A DNA stretch of 64,000 bases, from assembly GCF_002109495.1 (NCBI RefSeq), contig NZ_LVJN01000014.1:62001-126000 (forward strand), read 5' to 3'. The DNA comes from Magnetofaba australis IT-1. GTDB taxonomy: Bacteria; Pseudomonadota; Magnetococcia; Magnetococcales; Magnetococcaceae. The notes below the pieces were generated by a model that was not told where the DNA came from, did not search any database, and was given only the letters and a program-made list of their open reading frames with translations. The position numbers and the translations under genes are program-made. Shown one piece after another: positions 8,854 to 18,600 of the stretch; position 1 is the stretch's first letter; each line of letters starts with the position of its first letter.

Positions 8854-11649
8854 GTGAGTGATCCGCTGGATATCATTGCGTTTCTCAAACAACAGCACGC
8901 GCTCAAGCATCTGCCGGAAAACGTGTTGTGCGAATTGGCCGACTCCCTGGAGTGGGACATCGTGCCCGCCGAGAAGAACGCCATCGTCGAGGGCAAACCC
9001 AACAACCGTTTCTTCTGGATACACACCGGCCACTTTCAGGTCACCCGTAAAGGGCAGTTGGTGGGCTGGGTGAACGACGGCGGCTTGGTGGGCGAAATCG
9101 GCTTGCTTGGCGAAACCCTGCCCGTGGCCACCATGACCGCCGAGCGTGATTCGCTCATTCTGGTGGCCGACTTCACCAAGATCCAAACCCTGTTGCAGCA
9201 ATTCCCGGCATTTACCGCCGCACTGGCCAAAATCGCTCTGAATCGCCTCACTGACTATCAGCTCACCGGCGTGCGCGACCCGGTCATGCGCATGGCCATT
9301 GCGCCGCTGTTCGACGACCGAAAAACGTTGAAACGGGTGGTGGTCGCCGCCGAGCAGGCCATCGGCGAGTGTGAGGTGCTCGACTCAGAGCTGCTGACGC
9401 GCAAACTGGGCTTCGATCCGCGCCAGAAGATCACGCTGGAACAACATGCGCAGCTGCTGGTCACCCTCTCGGAGATGGAGCAGGGCAGCCAGACCGCGCT
9501 CTACCTGCTAGACCCCGACCCCACCGAGTGGAACGCCCTGGCGTTGCGTCAGAGCAAACGCTATCTGGCTGTGGCGCGTCTGGGCGATGATCCGTCTGTA
9601 CGCCCCGCCGAACAGGGTTTGTGGAACAATCAAGTCTTCAGCAGCATCAACATTGCCACCCTGCTGCTGCTGGAGGATGCGGACAACCCCGCGCCCAGCA
9701 GCGCCTGTAGCTACGATTGGCTGCATCCGCGTCAGACCAGTTCATTTACGCGGGTCGATATCAGCGACGAGCAGCGCATCGGCGCGCTGGCGTTGCACCA
9801 CAGCGCGCGCCTGTCGCGCCAGAACCAACTGGCCGACATCACCCTGTTCAAAGGGGTGAATATGGAGAGCCTGGAGATCGCTGACGCCTGTATTGAGGAG
9901 CGTTTTCTCAAAGCCGGCGAGAACCTCTGCGTACAGGGCGACCGAGCCAATGAGCTGTATATCGTCGCTACCGGACGCCTCACCTCCATACGCCACGGCA
10001 AAAAGATCGGCGAACTCAGCGTCGGCGATGTGGCGGGCGAGATGGGTCTGGTGGTGGCCGACGCCAAGCGCAAAGCGACCCTTACCGCCAAACGCGACTC
10101 GCTGGTGTTGTGTCTGTCGCGCGAGCGTTTTGAAGAGCTGAAAAAACTCCTGCCCCAGGTGCAGGAGAACCTGTCACGCATTTTGGCCGATCGCATCACC
10201 GACTGGAATCCTGGCGAGACCGCCTACACCCTGGCGCTGGTTCCTTTGGGCGACACTCCGGAGCATCTGGCTGCGTTTGCGGATTTTACCAACCGGCTGC
10301 AGCGGGCGCTGTCCGCCATGGGCAAAGCGCGCGCCATCTCCGTCAAAGAGGTCTCAGAGCAGTTCGGCTGCGCCATCTCCACCACCGAAGAGAGCGACTA
10401 CGGCAGCATTATCCTGGCCGAGTGGTTCCAGCAGATCGAGCAGAACAACCACTACATTCTACTCATCGGCGAGCCTGAGCCCGGGCCATGGAATGCGCGC
10501 ATTGTGCGCCAGTCCGACCACACGCTACTGGTGGGGCTGGGCGCGCAGGATCCCACGCCCTCTGCGGTAGAGCGCGAGGCGGTGGAGATTCTGCAACGTT
10601 CGGATACCCTGCCGGATCTGGTGCTGATGCACCCCCCCAAGGCGCTCTCTGGACACAACACCCGCGCCTGGCTCAAATCGCGTCAGTTGCGCCGTCACTA
10701 CCATGTGCGCCTGGAGAGTCTGGCCGACGCCGCGCGGGTGGCGCGTTTTCTCACCAATCGCGCCATCGGTCTGGTGTTCACCGGCGTCTCCTCCCGCGCC
10801 ATCGCCCATGTGGGCGTGCTCAAAGCCTTGCAGGAGAATGAGATTCCCGTCGATCAGGTGATCGGCGTCAGCTCCGGTTCCGGCGTCGCCGCCATGGTGG
10901 CCATGGGCTGGTCCTGGCAACGGATCTACAAGGAGGTGGTGAAGATCTCCCTGGAGGCCACCCCGCGCCCCTCCTACTTCACCCTGCCCTATGTTTCGCT
11001 GATGCATGGGCGCGAAGCCAAAAAGACCCTGACAGAGGCCTACGGCTACGCCCTGCTGGAGGATCAGTTCATCCCCTGCAAGGTAATGGCGGCGGATCTG
11101 CGCCACAGCGAACTGGTGGCCATCGACGAAGGCGACGTCTGGATGGGGGTGCGCGCCAGCAGTTCGCTGCCGGTATTCTGGCCGCCGGTGTGTCAGGATG
11201 GCCGCGTGTTGGTGGATGGCGGCATTCTCAACAACACGCCGCTGCAATATCTGGATGAGGCGGTCTCCAACGGCTGGATTCTGGTCTCTGACCCCAATCC
11301 GCCCTATCAGCCCTTCGCCGACGTGCACGAGTATGGCACGGTGCTCTCCGGCTGGCGCATTCTGTGGCGGCGCCTGTTGCGCAAGGATCGCAACCACTAC
11401 CCCTCCCTGGCCGAGACCATCGTGCAGAGCATGTGCATTGAGAGTTTCCGCCAGCAGGAGATCGCCAACTCCTTGCGCGATCTGGAGCAGACCGTCTTTT
11501 TCAACAAGGGGGTCGCCTCCAGCGGCTACTTTGGCCTCAAGGAGAAGGCGCAGATCGACGCCTTGATGGATGTCACCTACTCCCACGCGGTGGAGGAGCT
11601 TAAGCAGCACCCCACCTTCATGGAAGCGGTGGCGTCGATTCCCCGCTAA
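8854..11649 (+). CDS. Patatin-like phospholipase with two cyclic-nucleotide-binding-like domains (NTE type)
   Basis: A 931-aa protein. One cNMP-binding-like domain is at about 15-130 (GLVGEIGLLGETLPVATMTAERDS), a second at about 330-450 (GDRANELYIVATGRLTSIRHGKKIGELSVGDVAGEMGLV), then a domain near 470-640 and a patatin domain from about 645. In the patatin part the nucleophile motif is GVSSG (IGVSSGSGVAAM) and the partner Asp lies in VDGGILNNTP. The glycine-rich oxyanion loop, usually GGGxRG, reads TGVSSRAIAHVG here, which is unusual. Start is GTG at 8854 with AAGGAG 6 bp upstream; the ATG at 8665 lies inside thpR. Related NTE/RssA proteins hydrolyse lysophospholipids. No signal peptide or clear membrane segment is visible. 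Confidence 0.82.
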   Translation: MSDPLDIIAFLKQQHALKHLPENVLCELADSLEWDIVPAEKNAIVEGKPNNRFFWIHTGHFQVTRKGQLVGWVNDGGLVGEIGLLGETLPVATMTAERDSLILVADFTKIQTLLQQFPAFTAALAKIALNRLTDYQLTGVRDPVMRMAIAPLFDDRKTLKRVVVAAEQAIGECEVLDSELLTRKLGFDPRQKITLEQHAQLLVTLSEMEQGSQTALYLLDPDPTEWNALALRQSKRYLAVARLGDDPSVRPAEQGLWNNQVFSSINIATLLLLEDADNPAPSSACSYDWLHPRQTSSFTRVDISDEQRIGALALHHSARLSRQNQLADITLFKGVNMESLEIADACIEERFLKAGENLCVQGDRANELYIVATGRLTSIRHGKKIGELSVGDVAGEMGLVVADAKRKATLTAKRDSLVLCLSRERFEELKKLLPQVQENLSRILADRITDWNPGETAYTLALVPLGDTPEHLAAFADFTNRLQRALSAMGKARAISVKEVSEQFGCAISTTEESDYGSIILAEWFQQIEQNNHYILLIGEPEPGPWNARIVRQSDHTLLVGLGAQDPTPSAVEREAVEILQRSDTLPDLVLMHPPKALSGHNTRAWLKSRQLRRHYHVRLESLADAARVARFLTNRAIGLVFTGVSSRAIAHVGVLKALQENEIPVDQVIGVSSGSGVAAMVAMGWSWQRIYKEVVKISLEATPRPSYFTLPYVSLMHGREAKKTLTEAYGYALLEDQFIPCKVMAADLRHSELVAIDEGDVWMGVRASSSLPVFWPPVCQDGRVLVDGGILNNTPLQYLDEAVSNGWILVSDPNPPYQPFADVHEYGTVLSGWRILWRRLLRKDRNHYPSLAETIVQSMCIESFRQQEIANSLRDLEQTVFFNKGVASSGYFGLKEKAQIDALMDVTYSHAVEELKQHPTFMEAVASIPR

Positions 11650-11715
11650 GGGGCGCATTGCGCCACACAGAGCCGTCAATTCAGACGCCGTTAGCCCGAA
11701 CATCAGGATCATTCC

Positions 11716-12924
11716 ATGTCAAACTCCGCCGCCAACGCGCCGCAACCCGAGAGCGCGCCGCAGTATGATCGCGGCCTGCTCATCATGCTGCTGCTCATCA
11801 CCGCCCTGGGGCCCGCCTCCACCCAGGTGTTTCTGCCGGCGCTGCCCGCCATTCAGGCCGACTTCGGCGTCACCGCGGGCATTGCGCAGTTGGGATTGAG
11901 TCTGCCCATGCTGGGCATGGCCTTCTCCGACCTGGGCTATGGACCGTGGTCGGACAAGGCCGGGCGCCGCAAAGTGCTGCTGTTCGGGGTGTTCGCCTTT
12001 CTACTGGGCAACGCCATCTGCTTTACCGCGCAGGATATCGCCCTGCTCATCGCCGGGCGCGTGCTGATGGATTGCGGCGGCTCGGTGGGCATCGTGCTGT
12101 CGCGCGCCATCGCCCTGGACGTCTACGGACGCGACAAGGCGGGCGGCATCATCTCCATGACCCTGGCGGCTATGGCGGTGGGGCCCATGCTGGGGCCGTT
12201 GGCGGGAGGCGTGTTGGTGGACACCCTCGGCTGGCGCGCCATCTTCGTGTTCATGGCCTCCATCGGTTTGGGGATTCTGCTCTACGTGCATCTGCGCTTT
12301 CGCGAAACCCACTCCAGCCGCGCCACCGACGCCTCCCTGGGCGACGTGGTCGGCTGGTTCAAGGATCTGCTGCGCTCGCGCACCTTCCTCGGCTATGCGT
12401 TGCACTCGTCGCTGATGTGGGGCGTGTTCATGGGCTTCATCGGCGCTGCGCCCTACGTCATGGTCAATGTGTTTGAGCGCCCGGCCACCGAGTTCGGCCT
12501 GTGGCTGATTCCCGCCGCGCTGGGCTACATCGGCGGCAACATGACCTCGGCGCGTCTGAGCGAGTCCCACGGCGTGGCGCGTCTGGTAGTGCTGGGCGCG
12601 GCCATGGCGCTGGCGGCGGTGGTGCTGCTGGGCGTATTGATGGGGCTGGGGTTGTGGAGCCCATGGGCGCTGTTCCTGCCCGCCACCGTGATGGCGTTTG
12701 GCGCTGGCGTGGCGATTCCCAACGCCCAAGCGGCGGCGGTGGACGCCATCCCCGCCGCCTCCGGCTCCGCCTCGGGCTTGATCGGCTTCCTGATGATGGT
12801 GATCGGCGCAGGCGCGGCGCAGTTGGTGGCCATGCTGCAAAGCGATACGCCCTACCCCATGGTGGGCGTGATGGCCGCCCTGATGCTGCTGGCGGCGGCG
12901 GCGCTGCTGATCCGGGAGAAATAG
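11716..12924 (+). CDS. MFS exporter, Bcr/CflA drug-resistance type
   Basis: A 402-aa, 12-helix major facilitator. Helix 1 has TALGPASTQVFLPALPAIQADF, matching the 'D/S-x-Y-LP-lP-I' signature of Bcr/CflA. The loop 2-3 motif is GPWSDKAGRRKVLLFG, motif B is in RVLMDCGGSVGIVLSRA, and motif C in VGPMLGPLAGGVL. The family uses proton antiport to expel small molecules (bicyclomycin, sulfonamides, chloramphenicol); the substrate here is unknown. It begins 66 bp after the patatin gene in the same direction. No terminator is clear; a palindrome array follows. Confidence 0.85.
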   Translation: MSNSAANAPQPESAPQYDRGLLIMLLLITALGPASTQVFLPALPAIQADFGVTAGIAQLGLSLPMLGMAFSDLGYGPWSDKAGRRKVLLFGVFAFLLGNAICFTAQDIALLIAGRVLMDCGGSVGIVLSRAIALDVYGRDKAGGIISMTLAAMAVGPMLGPLAGGVLVDTLGWRAIFVFMASIGLGILLYVHLRFRETHSSRATDASLGDVVGWFKDLLRSRTFLGYALHSSLMWGVFMGFIGAAPYVMVNVFERPATEFGLWLIPAALGYIGGNMTSARLSESHGVARLVVLGAAMALAAVVLLGVLMGLGLWSPWALFLPATVMAFGAGVAIPNAQAAAVDAIPAASGSASGLIGFLMMVIGAGAAQLVAMLQSDTPYPMVGVMAALMLLAAAALLIREK

Positions 12925-12964
12925 AGGGTGTTGTGTTTAATTGGGGGGAAAAGATAGTGGGAGA

Positions 12965-13080
12965 TGAAAGAGACTGGGGCTTCGCCCCAGACCCCATAAA
13001 GGCTGTGCCCTCGACCCGGCAGGGCGCTGCCCTGCACCCGACAGGGAAATGATTTCCCTGAACCCTCGTGACTTTCACTT
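12965..13080. repeat. Palindrome array after the MFS gene
   Basis: Four successive short palindromes with similar spacers: ggggcttcgcccc, ggctgtgccc, cagggcgctgccctg and cagggaaatgatttccctg, each followed by a C/A-rich spacer (accccataaa, tcgacccg, cacccga, aaccctcg). This pattern of small hairpins with ACCC-like spacers is the same kind as at 4452 and 15468, but the hairpin sequences differ. The rest of 12925-13186 shows no gene. Confidence 0.65.
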
Positions 13081-13234
13081 GGGTGCACGCATTAACTCTG
13101 TAGCTCACTTCACGGAATAGCGCCAGTTTGTCTTTTTATAGTCGCTCGCATTCAAAAGTGCACATATGGGCGCTGAAAGATATCGATGTGCTGGTTCAGC
13201 GGAAACATGACAACCGCCTAAGCCAAAATATCAG

Positions 13235-14218
13235 TTAGCCGTTCGCCTTTTCAGCCATTTTTTGGGATGGCTGAAAAGACTGCTTTTGGTACGTCGTCCG
13301 ACGCCGTTCTCTGGCCGCCTCAAGCTTTTGATCTCGTTCGGCCAGGATCTGCACATGCCGCCCTTCCAGGCGATCCTGTGGGGTGACGTAGTCGATGGCG
13401 CTATGGAGCCGCCGGGTGTTGTAATGCTCGACGTACTTTCCCACAACCCGCTGGGCATCTTCCAGCGATAATGGCGTCTGAGGCCGAATGCACTCACGCT
13501 TCAAACTACCGTGAAAACGCTCCAGCTTTCCGTTGCTCTGCGGATAGTAAGGCGAAGTCCTCACATGCGTCATGCCGGATTCCCGGATGAACGCCTTAAA
13601 ATCGTTGGCAACGAACTGCGGCCCATTGTCTGAGATCAGCCGCGGCTTAGCTTCCGGATAGGCCTCCTGAGCTCGGAGCAGGACCACTTCAACCTCATCT
13701 TCCTTCATCGACTCACGAATCTCCCAGTGGAGGATAAACCTGCTACATCCATCCAGGACACTGCACAGATAGTAGAACGTCCCCTGGATATTCAGATAGG
13801 AGATGTCCACATGCCAGTGTTTATGCGGCTCCGAAGGCTGTTTGAACCCTGTGCCCTTCTGCGAGGGCGGTGGGCTCCAACGACGCATCAGCCCGGCAGT
13901 TCTGAGCACACGCAGCACTGAAGAGGGGCTGACCGCCACCACGCCTGCATCCAGCATCATGTAGGTCAGGCGCCGATAGCCCTCTGACGGATGTTCATGG
14001 AAAAAGGCGACAATCGCTTCCCTTTCCCAATCGTCCAGCCAAAAATCTCGGGGAATACGGCCATTGTGGTCGTTAACCATTCCATAGCGCTTGCGCCATG
14101 AATAGAACTTGCCCCTTTGCACGCCTATCCAGTTGATAATCCGGCTCGTGTCGATTTCGCTCTTGTCTGACCAAGACGCCACGAAATCCACCACCGAATC
14201 CCGTATGTCCGGCTCCAC
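13235..14218 (-). CDS. IS3-family transposase OrfB (DDE integrase)
   Basis: A 327-aa product with the rve integrase core. The DDE residues lie in HVDISYLN, ISDNGPQFVAND and KLERFHGSLKRE. An N-terminal HTH_21-like region contains EGYRRLTYMMLDAG. It is probably made as an OrfAB fusion: orfA ends with a run of eight A (minus strand, near 14249-14256), and a -1 slip there joins the frames. The GTG at 14218 is only the first possible internal start. The frame is intact. Confidence 0.9.
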   Translation of the reverse strand: MEPDIRDSVVDFVASWSDKSEIDTSRIINWIGVQRGKFYSWRKRYGMVNDHNGRIPRDFWLDDWEREAIVAFFHEHPSEGYRRLTYMMLDAGVVAVSPSSVLRVLRTAGLMRRWSPPPSQKGTGFKQPSEPHKHWHVDISYLNIQGTFYYLCSVLDGCSRFILHWEIRESMKEDEVEVVLLRAQEAYPEAKPRLISDNGPQFVANDFKAFIRESGMTHVRTSPYYPQSNGKLERFHGSLKRECIRPQTPLSLEDAQRVVGKYVEHYNTRRLHSAIDYVTPQDRLEGRHVQILAERDQKLEAARERRRTTYQKQSFQPSQKMAEKANG

Positions 14219-14229
14219 CCAGCAGCCGT

Positions 14230-14532
14230 TCAGCTCACCCCAAGACTTTTTTTTAGCGCAACATGCGCCTCAAGAAGCTCGGACATAACCTCATTTTTGG
14301 TTGCCAACTTCGCTTCTAGTTCGGCAATCTGTCGATCACAAGCCTTTTGGCCGCGTTTGTCAGACAAAGCCGCTTCGCCATTCTCAAACAAAGCCTTTTG
14401 CCAGCGATAGTACTGGCTGGGCTGAATGCCCGCCTCGTCACACAGATCCGAGAGAACCACCTTCTCGACCAGGTGACGGCGCACATAGCCTACCTTCTGC
14501 TCAGCCGTAAATCTCCGCTTCTTCCGTTCCAT
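14230..14532 (-). CDS. IS3-family OrfA (helix-turn-helix protein)
   Basis: A 100-aa protein with the transposase_8 type helix-turn-helix (FTAEQKVGYVRRHLVE, then LCDEAGIQPSQYYRWQKAL) followed by a C-terminal coiled-coil-like stretch (QIAELEAKLATKNEVMSELL). It binds the element ends in this family. Its last codons run over eight A (cta aaa aaa agt), a probable -1 frameshift site to make OrfAB. Almost identical to the product at 15097-15399. Confidence 0.9.
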   Translation of the reverse strand: MERKKRRFTAEQKVGYVRRHLVEKVVLSDLCDEAGIQPSQYYRWQKALFENGEAALSDKRGQKACDRQIAELEAKLATKNEVMSELLEAHVALKKSLGVS

Positions 14533-14575
14533 ACAAACCTCCGCTCAATATCTACACATTATAAACGATTGTTTG

Positions 14576-15085
14576 TCATTTTCCATCTGAACCGAAACAG
14601 ATAAACCTGCTACATCCATCCAGGACACTGCACAGATAGTAGAACGTCCCCTGGATATTCAGATAGGAGATGTCCACATGCCAGTGTTTATGCGGCTCCG
14701 AAGGCTGTTTGAACCCTGTGCCCTTCTGCGAGGGCGGTGGGCTCCAACGACGCATCAGCCCGGCAGTTCTGAGCACACGCAGCACTGAAGAGGGGCTGAC
14801 CGCCACCACGCCTGCATCCAGCATCATGTAGGTCAGGCGCCGATAGCCCTCTGACGGATGTTCATGGAAAAAGGCGACAATCGCTTCCCTTTCCCAATCG
14901 TCCAGCCAAAAATCTCGGGGAATACGGCCATTGTGGTCGTTAACCATTCCATAGCGCTTGCGCCATGAATAGAACTTGCCCCTTTGCACGCCTATCCAGT
15001 TGATAATTCGGCTCGTGTCGATTTCGCTCTTGTCTGACCAAAACGCCACGAAATCCACCACCGAATCCCGTATGTCCGGCTCCAC
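14576..15085 (-). pseudogene. Truncated IS3-family OrfB
   Basis: The first part of OrfB, identical in protein sequence to the complete copy except for S-to-F in VDFVAFWSDKSE, up to VLDGCSRFI. It then runs into the end of the neighbouring copy and stops after a few unrelated residues (CFGSDGK). It has the first catalytic Asp (HVDISYLN) but lacks the second Asp and the Glu, so it cannot be a working transposase. Confidence 0.88.
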
Positions 15086-15467
15086 CCAGCAGCCGTTCAG
15101 CTCACCCCAAGACTTTTTTTTAGCGCAACATGCGCCTCAAGAAGCTCGGACATAACTTCATTTTTGGTTGCCAACTTCGCTTCTAGTTCGGCAATCTGTC
15201 GGTCACAAGCCTTTTGGCCGCGTTTGTCAGACAAGGCCGCTTCGCCGTTCTCAAACAAAGCCTTTTGCCAGCGATAGTACTGGCTGGGCTGAATGCCCGC
15301 CTCGTCACACAGATCCGAGAGAACCACCTTCTCGACCAGGTGACGGCGCACATAGCCTACCTTCTGCTCAGCCGTAAATCTCCGCTTCTTCCGTTCCATA
15401 CAAACCTCCGCTCAATATCTCTACATTATGAACGATTGGTTTGTCATTTTCCATCTGAACCGAAACA
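14600..15467 (-). mobile_element. IS3-family element, truncated second copy in tandem
   Basis: 868 bp nearly identical to 13733-14599. It keeps one end (15467) and orfA, but lacks about 546 bp corresponding to 13187-13732, where the complete copy starts instead. The junction at 14599/14600 is exact. Both copies have the same direction. A few substitutions separate them, for example in orfA around 15157 and 15240, so the duplication is recent but not brand new. Confidence 0.8.
15097..15399 (-). CDS. IS3-family OrfA, second copy
   Basis: A 100-aa protein identical or nearly so to that at 14230-14532, with the same helix-turn-helix (FTAEQKVGYVRRHLVE) and the same run of eight A before its stop. 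It belongs to the truncated element. It could still be expressed and repress or bind ends, but the partner OrfB of this copy is broken. Confidence 0.85.
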   Translation of the reverse strand: MERKKRRFTAEQKVGYVRRHLVEKVVLSDLCDEAGIQPSQYYRWQKALFENGEAALSDKRGQKACDRQIAELEAKLATKNEVMSELLEAHVALKKSLGVS

Positions 15468-15642
15468 TCGAGGGCTACGCCCTCGAGCTCCCAAGGTCAA
15501 AATCCAAACCATGGGCTCCGCCCATACCCGCTTAAGGGTCACAGACCCTTAAGAATCCCGACAAATTTCCATTGGAAATTTGTCCCATAGTCAGCGCAAG
15601 CTCAGCCTTCGTCACGCAAACATTGAGCGCTTTGGATTTGTG
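15468..15642. repeat. Palindrome array between the IS pair and pfaC
   Basis: Compact set of hairpins: cgagggctacgccctcg, catgggctccgcccat, cttaagggtcacagaccctt with its closing aag, and gacaaatttcc/ggaaatttgtc. It begins like the array at 4452 and ends like the one at 6180 ('atagtcagcgcaagctca', 'acgcaaacattg'). It is therefore a compact version of the array that the IS110 element interrupts. It lies just downstream of the pfaC stop and could act as a transcription terminator or RNA-stability element. Confidence 0.7.
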
Positions 15643-18600
15643 TCACTCTGGATTCAAGCGACTATATCCGGCCACTCCCTGCTGGAACCACCCCTGCAAC
15701 TCCCGCAGCCACGCCGCCTGCTCCGTCTCGCCGGGGATCGTCCCCCCCCGCTCCAACGCCGTTAGCAAAGCGCGCTCGTGCTCGCCCAATTGCGGAAACT
15801 CCGCCAACGCCTGCAACAGCGCCGCGCGCACAAACTCCACCCCCTGCCCCTGCTGACGTTGCGCTACTCGCTGGGCAAACGCTTCATTGGGCGTGTGCGG
15901 CGTCTCTGTCATCAGATCCGGTCCCAGACCGTTGAGCGCATCGAGAACGCGCGCCTTGCGCTCCACCAAAGGGAGTTTGCGCAATTCCTCCGCCGCCAAC
16001 GGCGCGCCCAAATAGATATCCTGACGCGCAAATCCGGGAGCAAACTCCAACGACTCCGCCACCGGCGCCACCGGCAGACCGCCCACAAAGCGCAGCGGCA
16101 CGATGGGAATGCCCGCCTCCAAGGCGAAATCGATCAGCACGCCGCTCAGTTGCGTCACCGGCTGACGACACTGGCGCGAGCGGGTGCCCTCCACATGGAC
16201 CATTAACGACGCCCCGCGCTGCATCATCGCTTCGCGCACCTGTTTGAGGCAGTCGAACAGGCTCTCGCGCTGTTCGCGGTCGAAGAAGTAGATGGTCTGC
16301 GGCAGAGTCACGCCGGGGAACGCTTGGCACACACTGAGCAACCGCCCCAACCAACTGTCGCGATGCTCGACCTTGGCCAGGGTAACCAGATCGCCACCGT
16401 GCAGCGCCTGGGCGAGGATGGCGAACAGAATGGATTCAACGCCCACCTGATGGTTGGCCACGAACAGCGCCGGTTTGCCGCGCAGAGCCGTCAACGCCGC
16501 GGGATCGACCAACACAACCCGCCCCACCCACTGCCGCGCCATGGCCACGAACAGGGTCTCCCCCAGCCACGGCCCATCCAGCCGCAACCGCGTGCGCCAC
16601 GCCTGCTGCAACACAGGCCAATGCAGCGTATCGCCCGCGCCGTCACGCACGATGACGCTGCGCCCCTGGCGCTGCGCGGCGTATGGGAAACGGTTGAGCG
16701 GCATGCGCGCCACCCAGGCGGAATGGGCGTCGGCAATCTCCACCTCACGCGGGTGGACGCCTGCGCCCCGCGCCACATGCTCCTTGATGGCGATGGCCTC
16801 GGTGATCTCCGCCACTGTGCCGCTCACGCGATAGAGAGCTTCCAACGTGCCAGGCAGGCGGTTGTTGCGCATCACTTCGGCGCTGGCCAGTTCAGTGGCG
16901 CCATCGGCGAGGATCGTGGAGAGCGACGCCCCCGACAGCGGCTCGCCGCGCTCCAGAAACGCTGCGCGATCCCGCGCGCTGAACGCCGCCATGAACCCTT
17001 TATGGAAAGTGATCTCGGTATAGCGCATCTCCAGCAACGGCTGGCCTTGACGCTGCAGTTGCGCGGTAAAATGCAGATGCCGCCCCTCCTGCCCGGCGGC
17101 GCGGACTTCGCAATCCACCACGCCATCCATCACCGGCGGCGCGAAGAACTGAATCCGCGCCACATGGGTGGGGAATGAGGTCTCTTCCACTGCCGCGCCA
17201 GGGAACCACAGATGCGGCTCATCGCGCGGCGGACCATGGAATATTCCGTCCAGCAGCAGCGGATTGACCACGCCTTGAGGAACCGCCTGTGATCCGGCGT
17301 TGAGCTGGAACGTCGCCCCCTCGCGGTTGCGCCGCAATCCACTCATGATCTGGAACGCCGGGCCATGGAACACCGAGCGGTCCACATAGGGGTCAGCGAT
17401 GGACGGCGCGTCCACCAGCGGCAGCAACGGCGCGCATGGCGCCGGATAGTCGGCGGCGAACAGCGCCCGCCCCCGCGCCACCGGCTTGGCGGAGTCGCCG
17501 TCCTCGCCATCTTCAAGCAGTCGAATCTCCACATCGGCGCTGTGACCCGCCTCGCTCACCGTGGCTACGCCCTCCAGAGTGATGCGCGCCCCTTCGGGGA
17601 TGATGCTCCAGCGCAACGCTTGCAGATCCTCCAGCGCCACCAGTTTCAACTCACGGAATAATGGCTGCGCCGTTTGCGCCATCAGGTCGGCCAGCACCGT
17701 CATGGGCAGCGCGGGAACCACGTAGGTGGGGCAGTGACTGCGCAACCACGGCTGCGATTGCAGATCGAAGCCGAAGCGCGCGCGATGGGTCGCGCCACTG
17801 GGCGCGGCGCTCTCCGATGCGATCTCTTTTAGCGGTTGGGGCGGATCGCCCTCCACAATGGCCATGGTCAGATCGCGCGCTTCATAGATGCGCAGTCCAT
17901 CCACCCACAGCGAGCCGCTGGCGGTGGCGGTGACCCGTCCCGGTTGGCGCTCGATGGCGGTGATGCTCAACTCCGTGACCACCAGATCATGGGTCGGCAC
18001 CACCTGCCCGCGATAGCGCCAGGAGAAGGGCGACTCGGTGGCCAGGGATTGGAAACGCGGCTGCGCAAACCCGTCATGCAGCCCCTTCAGGCGCATAAAG
18101 GTTTGCAGCAGTTGAACCAGCGCCTCCAGCCCCAGCGAACCGGGCTGCACCGGATCCTCATAGAAGTGCACCGAGAAGTACCAGGCGCGCGGGTCCACCG
18201 TCTGCTCGCCGCGAATACAGCCCAACCCCTGCTCGCCGCCATCGGCCTCGAACAGGGTCACGCGATCCACCATATTGAGCGGTTCACGGGCCAGAGCCGG
18301 ACCGCTTGGCAGAGCCTCCGGCGCATGCTGGAGATCGTAAAACAGGTCGCCCGGACGCTGCATCGCCTCGCGCTGGGCGTCTGTAGTGGGCAGCCCCCGT
18401 TGATGCTCCAGCTGCTCGGGCAGGAACAGGCCGAAATTGGTCTGCAGACTCATCACCAACTGCTTACCCACATAGCCGTCGATGCGGAAGAAGGCCAAAC
18501 GGCTGGAGGCGGTCATGACGAAGTCGGTCAACACGGTTTCGCAACGCAGCGAACCGAATGCGGGCCACGTCTCCTGGTGCAGGATGCAGTCGTCGCCATC

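Larger units (their letters stand above)
13187..14599 (-). mobile_element. IS3-family element, complete copy
   Basis: 1413 bp. The ends form imperfect inverted repeats: TGTGCTGGTTCAGCGGAAAC at 13187 and the reverse complement of the 14599 end (TGTTTCGGTTCAGATGGAAA) agree at about 20 of 27 positions. It holds orfA and orfB in the usual arrangement. The 14599 border is exact, since the neighbouring truncated copy shares the sequence up to that base and then differs. The 4 bases TCGA lie just left of 13187 and just right of 15467, so they could be a target duplication of an original insertion spanning the pair. Confidence 0.8.

Noticed and set aside
10525-11712. A 395-codon open frame opposite the patatin-like gene
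   Set aside because: Composition is that of a GC-rich antisense frame (His/Gly/Gln-rich), and the plus strand has clear patatin motifs.
12965-13080. Palindrome array considered as a CRISPR array
   Set aside because: Units are not identical direct repeats, spacers are only 5-10 bp and no cas gene is near.
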